A stretch of 64,000 nucleotides of DNA from Pseudomonas sp. R76. Its GTDB lineage: Bacteria > Pseudomonadota > Gammaproteobacteria > Pseudomonadales > Pseudomonadaceae. Positions 43,604 through 50,552 of this stretch are shown here, piece by piece; positions within the stretch are counted from its first letter, which is position 1; each line of letters opens with the position of its first letter. The notes under the pieces were generated by a model. It did no database searches. It was given only the letters and a program-made list of their open reading frames with translations, and was not told the DNA's origin. The position numbers and the translations under genes are program-made. The stretch spans positions 5,456,001 to 5,520,000 of the forward strand of contig NZ_CP019428.1 of NCBI RefSeq assembly GCF_009834565.1. The letters run 5' to 3'.

Positions 43604-44668
43604 ATGTTTCGTCCCAAGTTGTTGTTCACCAGCCTGGCCGCCTTAGCCCTCGGCGCCTGCTCGCCGCAGGACCCGCAAGCGGTGACCTCGGCGGCCATCG
43701 CCAAGCAAGTGATTCTGCCGACCTACAGCCGCTGGGTTGAAGCCGACCGCCAATTGGCCGTCAGCGCGCTGGCCTACTGCCAGGGCAAGGAAAGCCTGGA
43801 CACCGCGCGCGCCGACTTCCTCCACGCGCAAAAAGCCTGGGCCGAACTGCAACCGCTGCTGATCGGCCCACTGGCCGAGGGCAACCGCTCGTGGCAAGTG
43901 CAGTTCTGGCCGGACAAGAAAAACCTGGTCGGCCGACAAGTCGAGCAGCTGGTCACCGCCCAGCCGCAGATCGACGGCGCCGCATTGGCCAAATCCAGCG
44001 TGGTGGTACAGGGCCTGTCGGCCTACGAATACATCCTCTACGACGCCAAGACCGACGTCGCCGACGAAGCGCAGAAGGCCCGCTACTGCCCGCTGCTGGT
44101 GGCCATCGGCGAACGCCAGAAAGCCCTGGCTGAAGAGATCCTGGCGAGCTGGAACAGCACCGACGGCATGCTCGCGCAAATGACCAAGTTTCCGAACCAG
44201 CGTTACGCCGATTCCCACGAAGCCATCGCCGATCTGCTGCGCGTGCAAGTGACCGCGCTGGATACGCTGAAGAAAAAACTCGGCACGCCGATGGGCCGCC
44301 AGACCAAGGGCATCCCGCAGCCGTTCCAGGCCGATGCGTGGCGCAGCCAGTCTTCCCTGCAAAGCCTGCAAGCCAGCCTGGCCGCCGCCCAGACCGTATG
44401 GGCCGGCGTCGACAACAAAGGCCTGCGTGGCTTGTTGCCGTCGGACCAAAAACCATTGGCCGACAAGATCGACGCTGCCTATGCCGCTTCACTGAAACTG
44501 TTCGCCAGCAACCAGCGCACGCTGAATGAACTGCTGGCCGACGACGCTGGCCGTCAGCAGCTCAACGACATTTACGACAGCCTCAACGTAGTCCACCGCC
44601 TGCACGAAGGCGAGTTGGCCAAGGCGCTGGGCATTCAACTGGGCTTTAACGCCAACGACGGTGACTGA
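43604..44668 (+). CDS. Imelysin-family lipoprotein with degenerate GxHxxE motif
   Basis: 354 residues. Lipobox LGAC with Cys19, then the all-helical imelysin/EfeO M75 domain (QVILPTYSRWVEADRQL ... DFLHAQKAWAELQPLLIGPL). The signature GxHxxE is G137-L-S-A-Y-E142 here, so the His is replaced by Ser, and metal or protease function through that residue is unlikely. Starts 32 bases after the cytochrome gene and ends in an ATGATG-type junction with the DUF1513 gene (last base of its stop codon region at 44668). Probably a periplasmic iron-handling or adaptor subunit. Confidence 0.88.
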   Translation: MFRPKLLFTSLAALALGACSPQDPQAVTSAAIAKQVILPTYSRWVEADRQLAVSALAYCQGKESLDTARADFLHAQKAWAELQPLLIGPLAEGNRSWQVQFWPDKKNLVGRQVEQLVTAQPQIDGAALAKSSVVVQGLSAYEYILYDAKTDVADEAQKARYCPLLVAIGERQKALAEEILASWNSTDGMLAQMTKFPNQRYADSHEAIADLLRVQVTALDTLKKKLGTPMGRQTKGIPQPFQADAWRSQSSLQSLQASLAAAQTVWAGVDNKGLRGLLPSDQKPLADKIDAAYAASLKLFASNQRTLNELLADDAGRQQLNDIYDSLNVVHRLHEGELAKALGIQLGFNANDGD

Positions 44669-45771
44669 TGATGCTCAGGCGACAGGCTTTGGCGGTGGGT
44701 AGCGTGCTGCTCAGTGCAATCACGCTGGGTGGCTGGACGCTGTTCAAGCAAAAGGGCTCAAAGAGCCCGTTGCTGCTGTCGGCGCGCGATGATGTGGATG
44801 GCAAACACTATGCCGTGGGTTATCACCTGGACGGCAAGCAAGTGTTTGCCACCCAGGTTGGCCAGCGGTGCCACGACATCATCAACCACCCGACGCTGCC
44901 GATTGCGCTGTTCGTCGCCCGGCGTCCGGGCACTGAAAGTTACCTGATCAACCTGCGTGACGGCGCGCTGCTGCAGACCATTACCTCGAATGCCAATCGC
45001 CACTTCTATGGCCATGCGGTGATTCACAAGAGCGGTGACTGGTTGTACGCGACCGAGAACGACACGACCGACCCGGGCCGTGGGTTGCTGGGTGTCTATA
45101 AGTTCGAGGGTGAGCGGCTGGTGCACACTGGGGAAATTTCCACCCACGGTATCGGCCCGCACCAGGTGTCATGGATGCCTGACGGTGAGACCTTGGTGGT
45201 CGCCAACGGCGGCATTCGCACCGAGGCTGAAAGCCGGGTGGAGATGAACCTCAACGCCATGGAGCCGAGCCTGGTGCTGATGCACCGCGACGGCAGCCTG
45301 ATCAGCAAGGAAACCCTGGGCCAGCAAATGAACAGCGTGCGCCATATGGGGATTGCCGGCGACGGCACCATCCTCACGGGGCAGCAGTTTATGGGCGCGT
45401 CTCAGGAGCGCTCCGAGTTGCTGGCAATCAAGCGGCCAGGGCAGCCGTTTGTGGCGTTTCCGGTGGCCGATGAGCAGTTGCAGGCCATGGGGCATTACAC
45501 CGCCAGCGTTGCGGTACACAGTGAGTTACGGCTGGTGGCGTTGACTGCGCCACGGGGCAATCGCTTTTTTATCTGGGACATGGACAGCGGCGAGCTGCGC
45601 CTGGATGGGCCGTTGCCCGACTGCGCCGGGGTTGGCGCGGTAGCGGACGGTTTTGTGGTGACGTCAGGCCAGGGGCGCTGCCGCTTTTATGACTGCCGCC
45701 AGCAGCCGTTGGTGGCTAAACCGTTGGAGTTGCCGTCGGGGTTTTGGGATAACCACTTGCACTTGGTTTGA
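44668..45771 (+). CDS. DUF1513 beta-propeller-like periplasmic protein
   Basis: 367 residues. N-terminal MMLRRQALAVGSVLLSAITLGGW resembles a twin-arginine signal (RRQALAV), suggesting folded export. The remainder is a repeat-strand protein with PGTESYLINLRDGAL, HFYGHAVIHKSGDWLYATEND, HGIGPHQVSWMPDGETLVVANGGI, MGHYTASVAVHSELRLVALTAPRGNRFFIWD and GFWDNHLHLV segments, consistent with a seven-bladed propeller. The His residues (HAV, GPHQ, DNHLH) recur at blade starts. Translationally coupled to the imelysin gene. Function unknown; encoded together with the cytochrome and imelysin. Confidence 0.88.
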   Translation: MMLRRQALAVGSVLLSAITLGGWTLFKQKGSKSPLLLSARDDVDGKHYAVGYHLDGKQVFATQVGQRCHDIINHPTLPIALFVARRPGTESYLINLRDGALLQTITSNANRHFYGHAVIHKSGDWLYATENDTTDPGRGLLGVYKFEGERLVHTGEISTHGIGPHQVSWMPDGETLVVANGGIRTEAESRVEMNLNAMEPSLVLMHRDGSLISKETLGQQMNSVRHMGIAGDGTILTGQQFMGASQERSELLAIKRPGQPFVAFPVADEQLQAMGHYTASVAVHSELRLVALTAPRGNRFFIWDMDSGELRLDGPLPDCAGVGAVADGFVVTSGQGRCRFYDCRQQPLVAKPLELPSGFWDNHLHLV

Positions 45772-45786
45772 CATCAGCACGCTCGT

Positions 45787-45806
45787 TCTCCCGCGCGGGA
45801 ACGAGC
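45787..45806 (+). terminator. Hairpin after the DUF1513 gene
   Basis: A GTTCTCCCGCGCGGGAAC-type inverted repeat inside CTCGTTC...GAACGAG, 15-35 bases after the stop and without a T tract. It may be a remnant of the GTTCCCAC repeat family rather than a true terminator. Confidence 0.35.
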
Positions 45807-45865
45807 CTTCCTGCGGTTGTAGATGCTTTCAGCGAACACCGCTGGCGAAGAGCGGTTCATGTTCA

Positions 45866-45885
45866 GCGTTATTCCGGAATAACGC
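45866..45885. repeat. Perfect 20-bp palindrome upstream of the orphan secreted gene
   Basis: GCGTTATTCCGGAATAACGC reads identically on both strands. It lies in the 249-base gap before the gene at 46021, about 135 bases from its start. It could be a repressor or activator site or a cruciform; no T run follows, so it does not look like a terminator. Confidence 0.6.
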
Positions 45886-46020
45886 GTATTCCCATATCGA
45901 ATTAAAAACTGTCATTTCTCACAGTACACCGCTATTTATTTCCTCGTTATGGTGTCGGAGCAGTCACTATTGGCTACTGTTCGCAGTAGTTCAGATTGGA
46001 TACTTAAAAGGAATTACAGT

Positions 46021-46461
46021 ATGAAACAACTAATCCTCGCGGCCTGTTTACTGATGTCAACTCAGGTATTTGCCGCAACTCCCGAATATTTCCCTTCACC
46101 CAATGACGACGTGAGAACTGGTGGTTCTACATCGATAGGCGTTATGCCGAAGGTGCCAGATAATGGCCCATTGGTGTATCGGTTAGATAATTCAACTATG
46201 GGGTTTACAGAAAAACTAACTTTACCCAAAAAGTCGAATGATTATGGCAGCGCTGTAATGGTATTAAACAAATCGGATAAATCTACCTTTATTAACACGG
46301 ACAATAGTTCTCTTTCGAAGCCTCTGGAAATCGAACCGAATCACGGAGTCTATGTGTACTTTGACAAAGTTAAAGGCATCTGGAACCCGGATGTGCCTTA
46401 TGTCATCACTGCTGGCCCCCCATCCGGCCAAGTCAACGTTGCCCCATCCCAGATGCCTTGA
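46021..46461 (+). CDS. AT-rich orphan secreted protein, 146 aa
   Basis: A clear signal peptide (MKQLILAACLLMSTQVFAA, cleavage about residue 19-20) precedes a roughly 127-residue mature protein with no Cys, rich in Asn, Ser, Pro and Lys (SKPLEIEPNHGVYVYFDKVKG; NPDVPYVITAGPPSGQVNV). AAGGA lies 9 bases before the ATG. Base and codon use are conspicuously AT-rich (TTA, ATA, AAA, AAT frequent), unlike all neighbours, which points to horizontal acquisition. I recognise no family; the mature part looks all-beta. Confidence 0.75.
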   Translation: MKQLILAACLLMSTQVFAATPEYFPSPNDDVRTGGSTSIGVMPKVPDNGPLVYRLDNSTMGFTEKLTLPKKSNDYGSAVMVLNKSDKSTFINTDNSSLSKPLEIEPNHGVYVYFDKVKGIWNPDVPYVITAGPPSGQVNVAPSQMP

Positions 46462-46530
46462 ACGCCGCGCCCGATGCTGAACATTGGGCGTTTCGGCTCG
46501 ACGTTACTTGTAAACGTTCAGGTCAAGTAC

Positions 46531-46561
46531 AAAAAAAGGGCCTCGCATCGCAAGGCCCTTT
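46531..46561 (-). terminator. Rho-independent terminator of the colRS-distal operon
   Basis: AAAGGGCCT / AGGCCCTTT stem with a 9-base loop. On the minus strand it is followed by T7. It serves the small gene at 46581-46808 and also lies 70 bases after the orphan gene on the plus strand. Confidence 0.85.
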
Positions 46562-46580
46562 CTCGGGGGTTTGAATCGTT

Positions 46581-46808
46581 TCAACTCTGCGGCCTCATGC
46601 CCTGAGACATCCCGAACATGAACAGCAATAACTCATGGTCAGGCTTGACCGCCACACTCGTCTTGGCGACGCGCGGCAACAGGCACTGCCCGCTACCTTG
46701 CACCGCACTGAGCACTTGTGTGCGAGGTTGTTCCCACGCAGCCAATGCGAGGGCTGCAATGCCCAACGCACCGACCAGGAACAAACCTCGTGCTATTTCT
46801 AGCTTCAT
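46581..46808 (-). CDS. Small conserved membrane-anchored protein, 75 aa
   Basis: One N-terminal membrane helix or uncleaved signal (MKLEIARGLFLVGALGIAALALAAW) followed by a short periplasmic-facing tail (TQVLSAVQGSGQCLLPRVAKTSVAVKPDHELLLFMFGMSQGMRPQS) with one Cys. Overlaps the end of the inaA-like gene by 4 bases, so it is the last gene of the methyltransferase-inaA transcription unit. It appears conserved in Pseudomonas next to inaA; function unknown. Confidence 0.8.
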   Translation of the reverse strand: MKLEIARGLFLVGALGIAALALAAWEQPRTQVLSAVQGSGQCLLPRVAKTSVAVKPDHELLLFMFGMSQGMRPQS

Positions 46809-47524
46809 CTGGTTAAACCCTTGATAGCGCTGCCAAACGCCGTCTCGTAAAAGTAGCTGAGTTTTTTCCAGTCTGTATCACTCCACGACGAATGGCGCCG
46901 CAGTTGCTGCATGTCATGGGAGGCGGCCCGATAAGCGGTCAAACGCTGGCGGCATTTCTCAAAATCCAGCAACGCCACTTCCACATTGGCCGAGTCGCCC
47001 TCACCCGTCACCCGTAAAAAGATGTGCTTGATGTACAGGCAACCATGTTGCCAGCGGCCCTTGTGCATACGCGCCAGGGTGCCCGCCACTTCCTTGAGCA
47101 CACGCTCATGCACCAACTCGCCATACTGCTCGCGGCCACCGGCGGCGTACCAGTTTTCGATCTCGTCGAAACCGTCGAGCGACGCGGTTACCAGTAGCGC
47201 TTTCCACTGGTGCTCGGGGTCGCGGCGCGCCTCGCAGAACACCAGTTCAGGCACTCGTACATCCAATGAACGCAAGCCCTTGAGGGCATCACGTTCACGC
47301 AACACAGTCGGGCGCCCGAATGGGTGGAGCAAACTGCGGTAGATATGCCCGGTCTGGCGCTTGCTGTAGAGCAAACGACCATTGGGGCTGATCACGCGTT
47401 GCACACCACTTTCACCACCGCGTCGACGATTGGGTTCCTCGACCCATTCGCCCTTCAGGCGCCAAAAATAATCAAACCGTTCTTCGGGAGCTACATGACT
47501 GCCTACTACGCACTCAACTGCCAT
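46805..47524 (-). CDS. inaA: InaA-family lipopolysaccharide kinase-like protein
   Basis: 239 residues with a Kdo/Rio-type small kinase fold: the Lys-containing ALLVTASLDGFDEIENWY strand, catalytic-loop-like MHKGRWQHGCLYIKHIFLRV (the HxD Asp is replaced; HGCLYIKH instead), and metal-binding ALLDFEKCRQRL (Asp intact). Proposed to phosphorylate LPS-core sugar, as in WapP/WapQ-like kinases. Start MAVECVV at 47524, 5 bases after the methyltransferase stop. The colRS-methyltransferase-inaA order matches the operon described in P. fluorescens root-colonisation work. Confidence 0.87.
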   Translation of the reverse strand: MAVECVVGSHVAPEERFDYFWRLKGEWVEEPNRRRGGESGVQRVISPNGRLLYSKRQTGHIYRSLLHPFGRPTVLRERDALKGLRSLDVRVPELVFCEARRDPEHQWKALLVTASLDGFDEIENWYAAGGREQYGELVHERVLKEVAGTLARMHKGRWQHGCLYIKHIFLRVTGEGDSANVEVALLDFEKCRQRLTAYRAASHDMQQLRRHSSWSDTDWKKLSYFYETAFGSAIKGLTR

Positions 47525-47528
47525 CCTG

Positions 47529-48212
47529 TTACCTCTTACGCAATACATACACACGCCACATGGCGTAGAGCGGTATGAAGTCCAGGGATTCCTGAACACG
47601 GAAACCGGCCTGCTCGAACTCTGCCTCAACAGTAGCAGCCGGTAACACGAACCGGTTTTGGTAACCTTCCTGCTCACCTTTACTACGACGTTTCACTTCG
47701 GCGCGCTTGCGTTTCCAGGCCTTGAAATTGCCGTCCACACACAGCGAAATAATCACGCTGTCGCGGGTAACCCGCTGAAATTCCCGCAGTATCGTCATAC
47801 GGTGCGCCGGGTCACCAATGTGGTGCATCAAGCGCATGCAGAAGATGCTGTCGACCGAATTGTCAGGCAAATCGATATCAAAGGCAGATGTCTGCAAAGG
47901 TCGTACCCGTTTCACCACGTCCGCCGGCTGAGCGACAGTCGCGACCTTCAACATCGACGCCGAATTGTCGGCCCCGATAATCACTCGGTTGGGTTTCTCC
48001 GCCAGCAACGGCCAAAAACGCCCGGCCCCGCAGGGCAGGTCCAACACTAGGCCAGGTTCGCCAGCCATGGCCAGCGCACCCCGCGCCAATTGCTCGTCGC
48101 GTTTGTGGGACAACCGGCGAGCCAGATTGTCCTGATGCTTGAGCAAATAATTTTGCGCGTGCTGATCGTCGTACTTTTCGGAAAAATCGAGCTTGATCGG
48201 GGTAGACATCAA
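47529..48212 (-). CDS. Class I SAM-dependent methyltransferase of the colRS operon (orf222-like)
   Basis: 227 residues. SAM-binding motif I VLDLPCGAGRFWPLL (about 56-70), motif II GADNSASML and the HHIGDPAHRMTILREFQRV region of UbiE-like methyltransferases. A basic stretch (KAWKRKRAEVKRRSKGEQEG) interrupts the C-terminal half and could contact membranes or an acidic substrate. The start may be the first or second of two adjacent Met codons. Lies between colS and inaA; in P. fluorescens the equivalent orf222 affects outer-membrane/LPS properties. A ColR-box-like element is 66 bases upstream. Confidence 0.88.
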   Translation of the reverse strand: MMSTPIKLDFSEKYDDQHAQNYLLKHQDNLARRLSHKRDEQLARGALAMAGEPGLVLDLPCGAGRFWPLLAEKPNRVIIGADNSASMLKVATVAQPADVVKRVRPLQTSAFDIDLPDNSVDSIFCMRLMHHIGDPAHRMTILREFQRVTRDSVIISLCVDGNFKAWKRKRAEVKRRSKGEQEGYQNRFVLPAATVEAEFEQAGFRVQESLDFIPLYAMWRVYVLRKR

Positions 48213-48277
48213 CGGATCTCCAGTAGCTGATGCCTACAACCTTAAGCACCGCCCTGTGATCAACTGGTCAACCCGTT

Positions 48278-48290
48278 GTGAAAAACTTGT
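48278..48290 (-). promoter_or_regulatory. ColR-box-like element upstream of the methyltransferase gene
   Basis: On the minus strand ACAAGTTTTTCAC, containing the TTTTT(C/G)AC core reported for ColR binding in P. putida. The identical 13-mer occurs on the plus strand at 50472-50484, also 66-68 bases before a start codon. Confidence 0.6.
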
Positions 48291-48397
48291 CCTGTCCAAT
48301 CTCATACATTTCAAGACTTTACAGACACAAGCAATATCATGGGGCCATCTTCGCCGAATTACGGCGATGTCTGGCAGGATAACGGCAGGGACATGCG

Positions 48398-49678
48398 TCA
48401 GGGCTTGACCTGACTCAACTGGACGTGAAAACGGCAGCCGTGGGGGTCCATCGGGTTGAGGCTGACCGTCCAGCCCTGGTTCTCGCAGATGCGCTGCACC
48501 AGCGATAAACCCAGGCCAAGGCCTTCGCCACGCTTCTCGCTGCCACGCACAAACGGCTCGAACATCGCCTCACGCTTGTCTTCGGGAATCCCTACGCCGG
48601 TGTCTTCCACCACAAAACCGCTGGGTTCAAGGGTCAGGCGGATGAAGCCGTGTTCGGTGTAATGCAGGGCATTGCGCAACAGGTTGCCCATGACCGCATG
48701 CAGAAAGGTGGTGTTGTAGCGCGCATCCGAAGGATTGCCGGGCTGGTAAATCAATTCCAGCCCCTTGCGCTCGATTTGCTCGCGCCAGATGCCGAGCAAA
48801 TCGTCAGCGACCTGCGCCAGCGTCACCTGCGGTGACATCGCCGCTTCATCATGTTCGGCGCGCGCCAGCATCAGGAAGGTCTGCACCAGTTCACGCATTT
48901 CTTCGCAGGCACGGGCGATGCGTTCCACTTGATTACGCCCGCGTTGGTCGATGGCCGGGTTTTCCAGCAGCAGCTCGCAGGAGCTGGCCAGCACCATCAA
49001 TGGCGTGCGCAATTCATGGCTGACATCACTGGTAAACAGCTGTTCGCGCGACAACGCCTGGCGCAAGCGGCCCAAGGTGGCATCGAAGGCCACGGCCAGT
49101 TCGCCGACTTCATCGGCCGCGTAATCCGGCGCCAGCGGCGGCGCCAGGCCCAGCAGTTGGTCGCGATGTCGCACCTGGCGGGCCAGCCGCACCACCGGCG
49201 CCATCACTTTGCGCGCCAACACCCAACCGAGAAACACCGCCAGCGCCAGGCTGAGCACGAAGCCCACCAGCACCACGGCGAACAGAACACGCTCGCGCTC
49301 TTCAAAATCGCTTTGGTCTTGCAGCAGCACATAGCGCCGGCCATCCACCACTTCGACCATGGCGTGATACGACAGCGACTCGCGGAACACCTCATGAAAG
49401 CCCGGTTCCAGATGGCGTAAATCCTTGGGCAGCTCGAAATCCCCGCGCCCACCGCTGAAATAGAACAGCTGGTCGGGCTCGGGCCGGTGGCTCCAGTCCT
49501 CGACGCTGTCCATCAGCAACAAGCGTTGCAAGTCGCCGCCCAGGCCTGCCGAGATGAGTTTTTCTTCCACCAGGTGCACGGTCGCGACGATGCCCATGGC
49601 GAACGCCCCCGCCACCAATGCACTCATCAACGCAAACGCGATGATGATCCGTTGGGCAAGGCTTTGCTTAAACTCCAT
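48398..49678 (-). CDS. colS: ColS, sensor histidine kinase
   Basis: 426 residues from MEFKQSLAQRI. Helix 1 (IIIAFALMSALVAGAFAMGIV), a short periplasmic loop of about 95 residues rich in acidic residues and containing EExE-type spacing (FEERERV) as in the metal-binding ExxE of P. putida ColS, helix 2 (VLVGFVLSLALAVFLGWVLA), HAMP, H-box TSDVSHELRTPLMVL, N-box NLLRNALHYTEHG, DTGVGIP and GEGLGLGLSLV. Responds to excess Fe3+, Zn2+ and related stress in P. putida. Overlaps colR by 11 bases. Confidence 0.9.
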   Translation of the reverse strand: MEFKQSLAQRIIIAFALMSALVAGAFAMGIVATVHLVEEKLISAGLGGDLQRLLLMDSVEDWSHRPEPDQLFYFSGGRGDFELPKDLRHLEPGFHEVFRESLSYHAMVEVVDGRRYVLLQDQSDFEERERVLFAVVLVGFVLSLALAVFLGWVLARKVMAPVVRLARQVRHRDQLLGLAPPLAPDYAADEVGELAVAFDATLGRLRQALSREQLFTSDVSHELRTPLMVLASSCELLLENPAIDQRGRNQVERIARACEEMRELVQTFLMLARAEHDEAAMSPQVTLAQVADDLLGIWREQIERKGLELIYQPGNPSDARYNTTFLHAVMGNLLRNALHYTEHGFIRLTLEPSGFVVEDTGVGIPEDKREAMFEPFVRGSEKRGEGLGLGLSLVQRICENQGWTVSLNPMDPHGCRFHVQLSQVKP

Positions 49679-50351
49679 CACGACCCTCGGCCAGGCGATA
49701 ACCCACACCGTGCACCGTTTGCAGCAGCGGCTTGGCGAACGGTTTATCGATCACTTGGCGCAATTGGTGAACATGGCTGCGCAGGCTGTCGCTGTCCGGG
49801 CAGTCATCGCCCCACAGGGCTTCTTCGAGAATTTCACGGCGCAAAACATGCGGGCTCTTTTGCATCAACACCGCGAGCAATTTCAGGCCCACGGGGTTGA
49901 GTTTGAGCAGGCGCCCTTCGCGGGTCACTTCCAGGGTGTCGAGGTCATAGTTCAAGTCGCCAACCTGCAGGGCACGGCGGCCGCCACCTTGGGCGCGGCG
50001 CAATACGGCTTCGATGCGGGCGGCCAATTCCGACAAGGCAAACGGCTTGAGCAGGTAATCATCGGCGCCGGACTTGAAGCCCTGCAGCCGGTCGTCCAAC
50101 TGGTCACGGGCGGTGAGCATGATCACCGGCGTGTCACGGCGCGCGTCTTCACGCAGGCGTTTGCACAAGGTGTAGCCATCGATGCCCGGCAGCATGATGT
50201 CGAGCACGATCAAGTCGTAATGCTCGGTGGCAGCCAGGTGCAGGCCTGACAAACCGTCCTGCGCACAGTCCACGGTGTAGCCCTTCAGCCCCAGGTAATC
50301 GGCCAGGTTGGCCAGAATATCGCGGTTGTCTTCAACCAATAAAATTCGCAT
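49668..50351 (-). CDS. colR: ColR, OmpR-family response regulator
   Basis: 227 residues, same length as ColR of P. putida. Receiver ILLVEDNRDILANLADYL with phospho-Asp in LIVLDIMLPGIDG (51), MLTARD and LLKPF, then a winged helix (VLRREILEEALWGDDCPDSDSLRSHVHQLRQVID ... TVHGVGYRL). Regulates membrane and LPS-modifying genes for metal tolerance and root colonisation. First gene of colR-colS; divergent from the LTA-synthase-like gene, whose promoter region carries the ColR-box-like element. Confidence 0.92.
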   Translation of the reverse strand: MRILLVEDNRDILANLADYLGLKGYTVDCAQDGLSGLHLAATEHYDLIVLDIMLPGIDGYTLCKRLREDARRDTPVIMLTARDQLDDRLQGFKSGADDYLLKPFALSELAARIEAVLRRAQGGGRRALQVGDLNYDLDTLEVTREGRLLKLNPVGLKLLAVLMQKSPHVLRREILEEALWGDDCPDSDSLRSHVHQLRQVIDKPFAKPLLQTVHGVGYRLAEGRDGV

Positions 50352-50471
50352 GGGCAGTGTCTCCGTACGCGGTAACGGCCTTGTTGGCTCGCGCAGCTTA
50401 AGGCCAAGTGCGGCTCAGGGATAGACCTTGAGGGCCTGTCGATAAAGGTTTTCAACCAATTGCACGAACCA

Positions 50472-50484
50472 ACAAGTTTTTCAC
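50472..50484 (+). promoter_or_regulatory. ColR-box-like element upstream of the LTA-synthase-like gene
   Basis: ACAAGTTTTTCAC, extended CCAACAAGTTTTTCAC. It fits the published ColR motif (Y-Y-N-A-S-N-N-Y-TTTTT-S-AC, as I recall it) with a single mismatch. It is 68 bases upstream of the ATG at 50553 and identical to the minus-strand element at 48278-48290. Confidence 0.65.
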
Positions 50485-50552
50485 TATAGCTTCACAAACT
50501 GACTACAGTGTCAGGCTGAAGATCACCGCCCATTGATATAAGGAATGTAGAC

